Positions 26,655-34,983 of a stretch of 64,000 nt of DNA are shown here, one piece after another. The stretch is from Vogesella aquatica. Lineage in GTDB: Bacteria > Pseudomonadota > Gammaproteobacteria > Burkholderiales > Chromobacteriaceae. Below the pieces are notes generated by a model. That model searched no databases, was not told where the DNA came from, and saw only the letters and a program-made list of their open reading frames with translations. The DNA lies in NCBI RefSeq assembly GCF_028548455.1, contig NZ_JAQQLF010000022.1:1-64000 (forward strand). Reading direction: 5' to 3'. The translations under genes were made by a program, and so were the position numbers. Position 1 is the first letter of the stretch. Every line of letters starts with the position of its first letter.

Positions 26655-28183
26655 GACGGGGTTTCCTCCAGGTTGGCCGCAACGGCCTGTTCCAGCGATG
26701 TGATGTATTGCAGGGCGTCAGCCTGGCCCACCGGCACCGCGTGCAGCGTGTGCTCGCGCATCACCAGTACGCGGTCGGCCACCGCCAGCGCTTCTTCCAG
26801 GTCGCTGGTGGCCAGCAGCACGGCGCTGTCCGGCATGGCGCGGATGGCGGCCACCAGGTCATGGCGTGCGCCCACGTCCACGCCCTGGAACGGCTCGTCC
26901 AGCAGCAGCACGCGCGGGGCAAACTGCTGCCAGCGCGCCAGCACCACCTTTTGCTGGTTGCCGCCGGACAGCTGGTCCGGCGTGTCGCGCTCGCTATGGC
27001 AGCGGATGCCCAGGCGGGCAATCCAGTCGCGGGCGCGGGCGTCGAGTGCTTGCTGCCGGACGCGGCCGCCCGGGAACAGGCGCGCCAGGTGCGGCAGCGC
27101 CATCAGGTCGGCCAGGCTGGCGCCCAGCGTATCGGCCGGCAGAAAGCTGCTTTTCCAGCGGTCTTCGGCGGCCAGGTACACGCCGTGGGCAATGGCATGT
27201 CGCGGGTGGCGTGGCTGCCACGGCTTGCCATCCAGCCGGATGTCGCCGCCGTTCGCCGGCAGCAGGCCGAACAAGGTGTGCAGCAGGCGGGTTTTGCCGC
27301 TGCCCAGGTTGCCGGTAATGGCCACCACCTCGCCCGGCTGCAGTTGCAGCGCCAGCGGCTGCGCGCCGGGGCGCAAGCGCAAGCCGTCTACCTGCAAGCG
27401 TGGTGTGCCGGGCAAGCCCGGCCGCGGCTGCAACTGCGGCAGGCTGCCGCCCACCATGCAGGCCACGGCGGCGTCCAGGTCCAGCGGTGCGGCAAATTCG
27501 CCGGCCACGCGGCCGTTGCGCAGTACCACGGCGCGGTCGGCAATGCGGCGCAGGTCGGCCAGGCGGTGGGACACATACAGGATGGCCATGCCGGCGGCTT
27601 TCAGCTGCGCGAGCAGCGCAAACAGGCGCTCGGCCTCGCGGGCAGACAGGCTGGCGGTGGGCTCGTCCAGAATCACCAGGCTGGCACGCTCGTACAGCGC
27701 CCGTGCCAGCGCCAGCAGCTGGCGCTGCGCCGGGTTGAGGTCGGCAAAGTCGGCGTCCAGCGGCAGCTCGGGCGCCACGCTGGCGGCCACTTGCGCGGCC
27801 TCGGCCCGCAGTGCAGCCGGCGCCTGGTGCCAGGCGCTACGGCCACAGCACAAGCGCCCCAGCAACAGGTTTTCTGCCACGCTCAGCCCCGGCACGCCCA
27901 GCAAGGCGGTTTGCTGGTGCACGGTGACGATGCCGGCGGCTACCGCATCGGCCGGCGACGCCAGCTGCAGCGGGCGGCCTTGCCAGTGCAGGCTGCCCGC
28001 CCCCGGCTGCTCGGCCCCGGCCAGCAGCTTGACCAGGGTGGACTTGCCGGCACCGTTGGCCCCCATCAGCGCCACCACCTCGCCCGGATGGAGCGTGATA
28101 TCCGCACCGTCCAGCGCGCGGGTGGCGCCGTAGTGTTTCAGCAGTTGCCGCGCCGATAGCAGCGGTGTGCGTGTCTGGCTCAT
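26651..28183 (-). CDS. Sugar-type ABC ATPase with two ATP-binding domains (RbsA-like)
   Basis: A 510-residue protein with two fused ABC domains. The N-terminal one has Walker A GANGAGKST, the LNPAQRQLLALARAL signature region and Walker B LVILDEPTASLS; the C-terminal one has a variant Walker A GNLGSGKTRLL, signature LSGGNQQKVVLARW and LLLDEPFQGVDVGAR. This is the RbsA/MglA layout. The frame is open far upstream, but only the ATG at 28183 starts the domain; no strong Shine-Dalgarno site is seen there. It is the first gene of the methionine-salvage operon, after the terminator at 28276. Confidence 0.9.
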   Translation of the reverse strand: MSQTRTPLLSARQLLKHYGATRALDGADITLHPGEVVALMGANGAGKSTLVKLLAGAEQPGAGSLHWQGRPLQLASPADAVAAGIVTVHQQTALLGVPGLSVAENLLLGRLCCGRSAWHQAPAALRAEAAQVAASVAPELPLDADFADLNPAQRQLLALARALYERASLVILDEPTASLSAREAERLFALLAQLKAAGMAILYVSHRLADLRRIADRAVVLRNGRVAGEFAAPLDLDAAVACMVGGSLPQLQPRPGLPGTPRLQVDGLRLRPGAQPLALQLQPGEVVAITGNLGSGKTRLLHTLFGLLPANGGDIRLDGKPWQPRHPRHAIAHGVYLAAEDRWKSSFLPADTLGASLADLMALPHLARLFPGGRVRQQALDARARDWIARLGIRCHSERDTPDQLSGGNQQKVVLARWQQFAPRVLLLDEPFQGVDVGARHDLVAAIRAMPDSAVLLATSDLEEALAVADRVLVMREHTLHAVPVGQADALQYITSLEQAVAANLEETPS

Positions 28184-28266
28184 GATGGTGGGTGGTATTA
28201 AATGGACACCCAGCGTAAAACGCCGTACCAGCCGCAACAAACAATCATTTCCGATAAAAAAATGAC

Positions 28267-28309
28267 AATAAAAATGGCAAGGATATTCACCCGGGGAATA
28301 TGCCTTGCC
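28267..28309 (-). terminator. Terminator of the S-alkylcysteine-type operon
   Basis: On the minus strand a 13-bp stem with one bulged base (28276-28309) is followed by ATTTTTATT and, further on, a run of seven T. It separates the LLM gene at 28347 from the salvage operon that starts at 28183. Confidence 0.75.
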
Positions 28310-28346
28310 GTGTTGGCGCGCTAGCCGGCGCGCCGCTGCGAAAGCT

Positions 28347-29390
28347 TCACGCTGCCAGGCAGCTGCCCCCCTCCGCCCTGCCGGATGCCGGCTGCCAGCC
28401 CAGCACCGGGGCGATGAAATGGCGGAAGTCGTGCAGGATCTGCGCGTAATCCTGCGCCGGCAGGTCGTACGGCAATTCCAGCCGCAGCGCGTCCACCTGC
28501 TGCACGATGGGGTCGGCCAGCAGCTGCGCCACGATCTGGTGGCTGCTGCCCACCAGGTCACGCGCAAACAGGGTGCGGCGTTCGCCCTGCGGTGCCAGCG
28601 TGCGCGCCAGGCGGCTGTCGGCGTAATCCTGATAACGGCGCCGGGTGGCCGCGTCGGCACTATCGGTGGGCACGATCACCCGCCCCAGCTGGATGCGCGG
28701 CACGCCATCGCCCTGCCAGTGGCGGCGGTAGGTGTCCAGCAGCTGTTGCTGGGCGGTGTGGAAGTCGTCGCTGAGCTCGCCGCTGAGCAGATTGCCGGTC
28801 AGCAGATGAAAACCGTGCTCGGCGGCCCAGCGCGCAGAACGCTGCGAGCCGCCGCCGTACCACAGCCGTTGCGCCAGCCCCGGCGCGTACGGGTGCAGCT
28901 GCGGGCGCTGGCGCCCGGCCGGCGACTCGATAAAGGTTTCTTCGTTGCCCAGCAGCGTGCCGGACAGGTTGTCGCGCAGCCGCTGTACCCGGGTATGGGA
29001 AAAATCGATGCCGGCCGGGTCGGTATCGAACAGCCGCTCGCCCAGCAGCGCGCCGAACGGCGGTGCGCCGGCACTGAGGCCAACCTGCAGCCGGCCGCCG
29101 GCCAGCACGTCCACCGTAGCCAGGTCTTCGGCCAGCCGGAACGGGTTCTCGTAACCCATCTGGATCACGGCGCAGCCCAGCTCGATGCGGCGGGTACGCT
29201 GGCTGGCCGCGGCCAGAAAGGTGGCCGCCGACGAGATACCGCGTTCCAGATGGCGCTGGCGCACCCAGGCGCCGTCAAAGCCCAGCGCCTCGCCCTGGCT
29301 GAACAGTTGCAACGCCGCCGCCAGGCCCTGCTGCGGCGCGTCCGGCGGGTAGTTGCCGGGTGTCAGAAAGCTGATATGGCGGATAGCCAT
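28347..29390 (-). CDS. LLM-class flavin-dependent monooxygenase
   Basis: A 347-residue bacterial-luciferase-like monooxygenase (TIM barrel, reduced FMN). Family features: [62 protein letters not shown] and WYGGGSQRSARWAAEHGFHLL. It is the last gene of a minus-strand operon with two other flavin monooxygenases, an acetyltransferase and an M20 deacylase. In Bacillus, LLM proteins (CmoO) act in oxidative S-alkylcysteine cleavage, and a similar role is proposed here. GGAG precedes the ATG. Confidence 0.82.
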   Translation of the reverse strand: MAIRHISFLTPGNYPPDAPQQGLAAALQLFSQGEALGFDGAWVRQRHLERGISSAATFLAAASQRTRRIELGCAVIQMGYENPFRLAEDLATVDVLAGGRLQVGLSAGAPPFGALLGERLFDTDPAGIDFSHTRVQRLRDNLSGTLLGNEETFIESPAGRQRPQLHPYAPGLAQRLWYGGGSQRSARWAAEHGFHLLTGNLLSGELSDDFHTAQQQLLDTYRRHWQGDGVPRIQLGRVIVPTDSADAATRRRYQDYADSRLARTLAPQGERRTLFARDLVGSSHQIVAQLLADPIVQQVDALRLELPYDLPAQDYAQILHDFRHFIAPVLGWQPASGRAEGGSCLAA

Positions 29391-29402
29391 GGCACACTCC
29401 TT

Positions 29403-30323
29403 TTACAGTTTGGGCAAGCCCGGCGGGTTGGTTTCCGATTGCGGCAGCGCCTCGGCCTGCAGGCCCCAGCGCGCCAGCGCCTGCGCGTACTTGCCGCTGC
29501 GGATCAGGCCGTTGGTGGCCTGCGTCAGCGCCTCGGCCAGGCCGCTGCCCTTGCGGCTGGCGATGGCCACGTCGGCGGTAAGCGGCCAACCTGCATTCAC
29601 CGTGCCCACCAGCCGGGTTTTGCCGTCTTTGGCGGCCTGGTAGGCCAGCGGCGAGTTGGGGTTGAATACCGCGTCTGCGCGGCCGGACAGCAAGGCGATA
29701 TTACGGGCGGCCTCGTCGTCGTAATACTGCAGCTCCACCGGCTTCAGCCCTTGGGCGCGGTTACGCTGGTCCCACGCCAGCAGGATCTTTTCCTGGATGG
29801 TGCCGGAGCCGGTAATGATGCGCAGGCCGGCGATGTCGCGTGGTTCGCGCAACTGGCGGACGGGGCTGTCGGCCTTCACGTAGAAACCGTGCAGGCCCAG
29901 GCGGTAGGTGGAGAAGTCGTATTTCTCTTTACGCTGCTCGGTCACCCCCACATTGGAGATCACCGCGTCGTACTTGCCGGCGCTCAGGCCCAGCGGCCAG
30001 TCGGCCCAGGCTACCGGCTGCAACACCAGCTTCAGCCCCAGGCTGTCGGCCACCAGCTGGGCGTAGTCCGGGTCGAAGCCCACCACGGTGCGGGCGTCGG
30101 TAGCGTAGGTGGCAATCGGCGGCGCGTACGGCGCAATGGCCACGGTCAGGCTACCGGGGGTAACCGGGCGAAACGCCTTGCCGATGGCGGCAATGGCGGC
30201 CGGCTGCGGCTCGGCGCGCACCCTGCCCGCCTGTTGCGGGCTGAAATCGAACGCCGGGGCGGCGGCGTGCAGCGCGCTACTGACCAGCAGTAGCAAGGCG
30301 GCGGCGGGAAAACGCATGCTCAT
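29403..30323 (-). CDS. Amino-acid ABC binding protein, family 3 (paralogue 2)
   Basis: A 306-residue exported binding protein (signal peptide MSMRFPAAALLLLVSSALHAAA). Family 3 features include VGFDPDYAQLVADSLGLKL, KYDAVISNVGVTEQRKEKYDFSTY and GSGTIQEKILLAW. More than half of its residues match the next gene upstream (30379-31317), including the unusual N-terminal block PQQAGRVRAEPQ and the C-terminal NPPGLPKL, so the two arose by tandem duplication. Together they would serve the single fused permease-ATPase, widening the range of sulfur amino acids taken up. Confidence 0.87.
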   Translation of the reverse strand: MSMRFPAAALLLLVSSALHAAAPAFDFSPQQAGRVRAEPQPAAIAAIGKAFRPVTPGSLTVAIAPYAPPIATYATDARTVVGFDPDYAQLVADSLGLKLVLQPVAWADWPLGLSAGKYDAVISNVGVTEQRKEKYDFSTYRLGLHGFYVKADSPVRQLREPRDIAGLRIITGSGTIQEKILLAWDQRNRAQGLKPVELQYYDDEAARNIALLSGRADAVFNPNSPLAYQAAKDGKTRLVGTVNAGWPLTADVAIASRKGSGLAEALTQATNGLIRSGKYAQALARWGLQAEALPQSETNPPGLPKL

Positions 30324-30339
30324 GATGGGCTCCGGTGAG

Positions 30340-30360
30340 CGCCCGGCTGGCGGCCGGGCG
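30340..30360. other. Intercistronic hairpin between the two binding-protein genes
   Basis: An 8-bp GC-only stem (CGCCCGGC with GCCGGGCG, 5-base loop) without a T run, just after the stop of the upstream gene; probably stabilises its mRNA. Confidence 0.45.
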
Positions 30361-30378
30361 GATAGTCAAGACAGGGGC

Positions 30379-31317
30379 TTAGTTCTTCGGCAGGCCCGGC
30401 GGGTTGGTCTGCGCGCTGCTCACGGCTTCCGACGTCAGGTGCCAACGCTGCAGCACCTTGTTGTAGTTGCCGTTGGCGATTTGCGCGTTTAGCGCGGTGG
30501 TGACCGCTTGCGCCAGGCCAGCGCCCTTGCGGGTAGCCACCGCGATCTCGGCGTTCAGCGGCCAACCACCGGAGAAGGTACCGGCCAGGCGGGTCTTGCC
30601 GTCCTTGGCGGCCTGGAAGGCAGCACTGGCGTTGGGGCCGAAGTAGGCGTCGGCGCGACCGGAGGCCAGCGCGGTGCGCTGTACCACGTCATCGTCGTAG
30701 TACTGGATTTCCACCGGTTTCAGGCCGGCGGCGATGTTCTGCTGGTTCCAGCGCAGCAGGATCTGCTCCTGGTTGGTACTGGCGCCCACGATCACCTTCA
30801 GGCCGGCCACGTCTTTCGGGTCGCGAATCTGCTTCACCGGGCTGTTGCTGCGCACGTAGATGCCCAGCTGGTCTTTACGGTAGGTGGAAAAGTCGAACTT
30901 CTCCTTGCGCGCTTCGGTCACCGTCACGTTGGAAATCACCGCGTCAAACTTGCCGGACTGCAAACCCAGCGGCCAATCGGGCCACGCCACGTTCACCAGC
31001 TCCAGCTTGCGGCCCAGGCTGTCGGCCACCAGCTGGGCGATGTCGGCTTCGGCGCCGATCGGCGTCTGGCCGTCGTCGGCCAGGCCGATGATGGGCAGCG
31101 AGTAGGCGGCGGTGGCCACCGTCAGCACGCCATCCTTGGCAAAGCGTACGTCTTTGGCCAGCAGCTTGATGGCGGCGTCTACCTTGGCGGCACGCGGGCG
31201 CCCTGCCTGCTCGGGGCTGCTATCCACCTTGAAGTCGGCGGCCTGGGACGGCAGCGCAAAGGCGGCCAGGGCAAAACCGGTAGCGAAGGCAGCAAGCCAT
31301 TTCTGAGAGATAGCCAT
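30379..31317 (-). CDS. Amino-acid ABC binding protein, family 3 (paralogue 1)
   Basis: A 312-residue exported protein with a signal peptide (WLAAFATGFALAAFALPSQA). It shows IGAEADIAQLVADSLGRKLELV, KFDAVISNVTVTEARKEKFDFSTY and GASTNQEQILLRWNQQNIAAG, as in polar amino-acid and cystine-type binding proteins. It is the closer of two tandem paralogues to the transporter gene. AAGGAAAA precedes the ATG. Neighbours with S-alkylcysteine pathway features suggest N-acetyl- or S-alkyl-cysteine or cystine-like ligands; the ligand itself cannot be read from the sequence. Confidence 0.87.
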   Translation of the reverse strand: MAISQKWLAAFATGFALAAFALPSQAADFKVDSSPEQAGRPRAAKVDAAIKLLAKDVRFAKDGVLTVATAAYSLPIIGLADDGQTPIGAEADIAQLVADSLGRKLELVNVAWPDWPLGLQSGKFDAVISNVTVTEARKEKFDFSTYRKDQLGIYVRSNSPVKQIRDPKDVAGLKVIVGASTNQEQILLRWNQQNIAAGLKPVEIQYYDDDVVQRTALASGRADAYFGPNASAAFQAAKDGKTRLAGTFSGGWPLNAEIAVATRKGAGLAQAVTTALNAQIANGNYNKVLQRWHLTSEAVSSAQTNPPGLPKN

Positions 31318-31350
31318 ATTGTTTTCCTTGTGTGTATGTCAGTGCGAAAG

Positions 31351-31376
31351 GTTGGCCGCAGCCCCTGCTGCGGCCG
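31351..31376. terminator. Hairpin containing a GTTGGCCGCA word after the fused transporter gene
   Basis: GGCCGCAGC and GCTGCGGCC form a 9-bp stem with loop CCCT; the left arm contains the word at 31351-31360. On the minus strand it follows the transporter stop (31387) and is trailed by AACCTTTC, so it may be a weak terminator or attenuator before the binding-protein gene. Confidence 0.45.
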
Positions 31377-31386
31377 GGGGTAACGG

Positions 31387-33198
31387 TTACAGCACCTTGG
31401 CCAGGAAGGCGCGGGTACGCGGGTGGCGCGGGTCGCCCAGCACCTGGGCCGGCGAGCCGGTTTCCACGATGCGGCCTTGCTCCATGAACACCACGTGGTC
31501 GGCCACCTCGCGGGCAAAGCCGATCTCGTGGGTCACCACCAGCAGCGTGGTACCGCTGTGCGCCAGCTCCTTGATCACGTCCAGCACCTCGCCCACCAGC
31601 TCCGGGTCCAGCGCCGACGTCGGCTCGTCAAACAGCAATACCTTGGGTTTCAGCGCCAGCGCGCGGGCAATGGCCACGCGTTGCTGCTGGCCGCCGGACA
31701 GCTGGCGCGGGTAGGCGCCGGCCTTGTCCGCCAGCCCGACACGGGCCAGCAGCTCGCGGGCCTGGGTTTCGGCTTCGTCGCGGGCCACGCCGCGCACCGC
31801 CAGCGGCGCTTCGATGATGTTTTCCAGCACCGTCAGGTGCGGGAACAGGTTGAAGCCCTGGAACACCATGCCCACGTCGGCGCGCTGGCGCAGGATGTCG
31901 TGCTCTTTCAGCTCGTACAGGGTGTCGCCGTCGCGGCGATAGCCCACCAGCTCGCCATCGATGGCGATATAGCCCTCGTCTACCCGCTCCAGATGGTTGA
32001 TGCTGCGTAGCAGAGTGGACTTGCCGGAGCCGGATGGCCCCAGGATGGCAGTGACACTGCCGGCCGGCAGGGTCAGCGACAGCTGGTCCAGTACTGTGTG
32101 GTTGCCAAAGCGTTTGCTGACGCTGTGGATGGCGATGTCGGCACCGGCGACCGGCGCGGCGGCCGTGCTGCGCTGCGCCACCACCGGCCGGGACGTAGCG
32201 GCCACTGCTGTCGCCACAGGGTTGGCCGCAGCCGGGCGCAGACGTGCCCACCATTGCCCCAGCCAGCCCGGCTCTACCTGGCGTAGCGCGCCACGGGCGT
32301 AATGGCGTTCGATATGCACCTGGATGGCCGACAGCACGGTGAGGATGATCAGGTACCACACGGTGGCCACCATCAGCAGCGGGATCACCTCCAGGTTGCG
32401 GCGGTAAATCACCTGGATGGTGTAGAACAGCTCCGGCAGCGCCAGGATGTACACGTTGGACGTGCCCTTGGCCAAGCCGATGATGTCGTTGAAGGCGGTG
32501 GGCAGGATGGTGCGCATCGCCTGCGGCAGCACAATGCGGAAAGCCTGGCGGCGGCGCGGCAGGCCCAGTGCGGCGGCGGCCTCGTGCTGGCCCTGGTCCA
32601 CCGACAGAATGCCGCCACGGATGATCTCGGCCGAGAACGCGGCCTGGTTCAGCGTCAGCCCCAGCACGGCGGCGGCAAACGGGGTGATCAGCTGCGTGGT
32701 GTTCCAGCTGGCCAGCGTGATGTCGGTAAACGGCACGCCCAGCCAGATGGTTTCGTACAAATAGCCCAGATTGTTGAGCACCAGCAGCAGCACGATCAGC
32801 GGAATGGAGCGGAACAGCCACACATAGCCCCAGGACAGGCTGGCCAGCAGCGGCGAGCGCGACACCCGCGCCAGCGCCAGTACGCCACCCACGGTAAAGC
32901 CCAGCACCGCGCCCAGCACCGTCAGCAGCAGGGTACGCCCCAGCCCGACCAGCACCGGCTCGGCAAAAAACCATTCGGCAAAGATGGGCCAGCCCCAGCG
33001 CGGGTTGCTCAGTACCGAGTACAGCAAACCGCCCAGGATGGCGGCGGCCAACGCGGTGCCGGCCCAGCGCGCGCTATAGCGTGCCGGTACCACCCGCAGC
33101 TTGGCATAGGCAGCGCCATGGTCGGCGCTATGGTGCAGGCCGATACTGCCGGCCGGTGGTGCCAGCGCGATATCGCCGGCTTTGCTGATGTCTGTCAT
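31387..33198 (-). CDS. Amino-acid ABC transporter, permease fused to ATPase
   Basis: A 603-residue fusion. Residues 1-300 are a permease of the His/Glu/Gln family (PVLVGLGRTLLLTVLGAVLGFTVGG..., EAA loop AAAALGLPRRRQAFRIVLPQAMRTILP). Residues about 300-350 are an Ala/Pro-rich linker, and 352-603 form a full ATPase with GPSGSGKST, LSGGQQQRVAIARAL and VLLFDEPTSALD. Such fusions occur in a minority of polar amino-acid transporters; a dimer would give both permease subunits and both ATPases. The DNA for the linker carries a copy of the recurring word GTTGGCCGCA (32221-32230). AAAGGAC precedes the ATG. Two binding-protein genes follow in the operon. Confidence 0.92.
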   Translation of the reverse strand: MTDISKAGDIALAPPAGSIGLHHSADHGAAYAKLRVVPARYSARWAGTALAAAILGGLLYSVLSNPRWGWPIFAEWFFAEPVLVGLGRTLLLTVLGAVLGFTVGGVLALARVSRSPLLASLSWGYVWLFRSIPLIVLLLVLNNLGYLYETIWLGVPFTDITLASWNTTQLITPFAAAVLGLTLNQAAFSAEIIRGGILSVDQGQHEAAAALGLPRRRQAFRIVLPQAMRTILPTAFNDIIGLAKGTSNVYILALPELFYTIQVIYRRNLEVIPLLMVATVWYLIILTVLSAIQVHIERHYARGALRQVEPGWLGQWWARLRPAAANPVATAVAATSRPVVAQRSTAAAPVAGADIAIHSVSKRFGNHTVLDQLSLTLPAGSVTAILGPSGSGKSTLLRSINHLERVDEGYIAIDGELVGYRRDGDTLYELKEHDILRQRADVGMVFQGFNLFPHLTVLENIIEAPLAVRGVARDEAETQARELLARVGLADKAGAYPRQLSGGQQQRVAIARALALKPKVLLFDEPTSALDPELVGEVLDVIKELAHSGTTLLVVTHEIGFAREVADHVVFMEQGRIVETGSPAQVLGDPRHPRTRAFLAKVL

Positions 33199-33233
33199 GG
33201 TGGGTGTCCTTTAATCGGGTAAAGCCAAGCGGC

Positions 33234-33770
33234 TCACAAGCACGGGCTGGCTTGCGCGGCGCCGTGCCGCGCGCTGGCGGTGGTGGCGCGGTCCAGCCAT
33301 TTCTCGAACGGCAAGGTTTTCAGTGCTTCGTGGTCGGCGTCCGGCGCAAACAGTGCGCGGTAGCCGTGCCGCAGGTACAAGGCCACGGCCTCCGGCTGGC
33401 GGTAGCCGGTGGTGAGGTAAACGCGGCGGTAGCCCTGGCGCAGCGCCTGGCGTTCCAGCGCCTGCAGCACTTCGCCGGCCAGGCCCTGGCGGCGGTAAGC
33501 CGGGTGCGTCCAGATGCGCTTGAACTCGGCACTGTCGCCCTGCCACGGCATGAAGGCGCCGCCGGCAATGGCCTGGCCATCGCGCAGTACCAGCAGAAAA
33601 TTGCCGCCGGGCGGGGCAAATACCCTGGGGGCGTAGCGGTTCATTTCCACTGCCGCGCCCTGCGGGTCGAACAGCGTGCCGTAGCGGCTGTCGTACTCGC
33701 GCAGCAGGTCGGCCAGCATCGGTGCCGCGCGCGGGTCGTCGCTGCGGGTAAACAGGTACAGGTCAGCCAT
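33234..33770 (-). CDS. GNAT N-acetyltransferase, SnaA-like role proposed
   Basis: A 178-residue acetyltransferase. The acetyl-CoA binding segment is RIWTHPAYRRQGLAGEVLQALERQA, followed by YLTTGYRQPEAVALYLRHGYRALF, the usual GNAT end. The longer open frame (to 34112) overlaps the M20 gene; the ATG at 33770 overlaps that gene's stop by eight bases. In the Bacillus S-alkylcysteine operon an acetyltransferase (SnaA) protects the amino group before oxidation and a deacylase (SndA) removes it; here a GNAT and an M20 enzyme lie side by side, so the same role is proposed. Confidence 0.82.
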   Translation of the reverse strand: MADLYLFTRSDDPRAAPMLADLLREYDSRYGTLFDPQGAAVEMNRYAPRVFAPPGGNFLLVLRDGQAIAGGAFMPWQGDSAEFKRIWTHPAYRRQGLAGEVLQALERQALRQGYRRVYLTTGYRQPEAVALYLRHGYRALFAPDADHEALKTLPFEKWLDRATTASARHGAAQASPCL

Positions 33771-34983
33771 GGTGCGGGCCCTCCCCTGCTGGCAGATAGC
33801 TTTCCACCAGGCTGGCCCATAGCGTGGCCGCCTGCGGCAGCACGGCGTCGTTAAAGTCGTAACGCGGGTTGTGCAGCGGGGCGGTATCGCCGTTACCGAC
33901 AAACAGATAGCTGCCGGGACGCGCTTCCAGCATGAAGGCGAAGTCCTCGCTGGCGGTGCGCGGCGGGAAGGTGGCCGGCACCTGCTCGTCCCCCAGCGCC
34001 TGGCGGGCAACCTCGCGGGCAAAGCGGGTTTCGGCACCGTGGTTGTGTACCGGCGGAAAACCCAGCCGGTAATCCACCTCGGCCTCTGCCCCCAGGCTGG
34101 CGGCCTGCGCACGGGCCAGCGCCGGAATGCGCTCGGCCAGCAGCTGGCGTACCGCCGGCTTGAAGGCCCGGGCAGTCAGGCGCAAGGCCACGCTGTCCGG
34201 AATCACATTGGACGCCTGGCCGCCGTGGATGCTGCCCACGGTCACCACCGCCATCTCCAGCGGGTCCACATTGCGCGCCACCACACTTTGCAGTGCGGTA
34301 ATCAGGTGGGCTGCGGCCAACACCGGGTCGGTAGCGTGCTGCGGTTCGGCACCGTGGCCACCATGGCCGTGCACGGTGATGTGGGCCTGGTCTACCGACG
34401 CCATGGCCGGGCCTTCCACGCAACCGACGTGGCCGCAACCGACGCCAGGCCAGTTGTGCAGGCCGAATACCGCGTCGCACGGGAAGCGCTCGAACAGGCC
34501 TTCTTCGATCATGCGGCGGGCGCCGGCGCCGGTTTCTTCAGCCGGCTGGAAGATCAGGTGCAGCGTGCCGTCAAAGCGACCGTGCTGCGCCAGGTACTTG
34601 GCGGCCGCCAGCAGGATGGCGGTGTGACCGTCGTGGCCGCAGGCGTGCATCACGCCGGCGTTAACACTGGCGTACGGCAGCCCGGTGGCCTCGTGGATGG
34701 GCAGCGCGTCCATGTCGGCGCGCAAGCCCAGCCGGCGGCTGCCGTGGCCGCGCTGCAGCGTACCCACCACACCGGTGCCGGCGATGCCGGTGGCAACCTG
34801 GTAGCCCCAGCCTTGCAGCAACTCGGCCACGCGGGCGCTGGTACGGTGCTCGGCAAACGCCAGCTCCGGGTGGCGGTGCAGGTCTTGCCGCAGGGCCACA
34901 AAGAAGGCGTTGTCACGCTGGATGCCGGCGCGGATTTCCGCGCTGCGCAGCGGCGGCAGCGCGGGAGGGGCAAGCTGGCTCAT
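33763..34983 (-). CDS. M20 family amidohydrolase, N-acetylcysteine deacetylase-like
   Basis: A 406-residue metal-dependent amidohydrolase of the hippurate hydrolase/SndA group. Metal-site motifs: DLHRHPELAFAEHRT, ADMDALPIHEATGLPYAS, HACGHDGHTAIL, FQPAEETGAGA and ASEDFAFML. The central dimerisation insert (ITVHGHGGHGAEPQHATDP) is present. It would deacetylate N-acetyl amino acids in the cytoplasm. Its start overlaps the stop of the NtaA-type monooxygenase by one base, linking acyl removal to oxidation. Confidence 0.87.
   Translation of the reverse strand: MSQLAPPALPPLRSAEIRAGIQRDNAFFVALRQDLHRHPELAFAEHRTSARVAELLQGWGYQVATGIAGTGVVGTLQRGHGSRRLGLRADMDALPIHEATGLPYASVNAGVMHACGHDGHTAILLAAAKYLAQHGRFDGTLHLIFQPAEETGAGARRMIEEGLFERFPCDAVFGLHNWPGVGCGHVGCVEGPAMASVDQAHITVHGHGGHGAEPQHATDPVLAAAHLITALQSVVARNVDPLEMAVVTVGSIHGGQASNVIPDSVALRLTARAFKPAVRQLLAERIPALARAQAASLGAEAEVDYRLGFPPVHNHGAETRFAREVARQALGDEQVPATFPPRTASEDFAFMLEARPGSYLFVGNGDTAPLHNPRYDFNDAVLPQAATLWASLVESYLPAGEGPHHG

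Noticed and set aside
28184-28346. S-adenosylmethionine riboswitch before the methionine-salvage operon
   Set aside because: The only strong structure is a stem-loop followed by T runs on the minus strand, which fits a terminator of the upstream operon; no riboswitch core was recognised.
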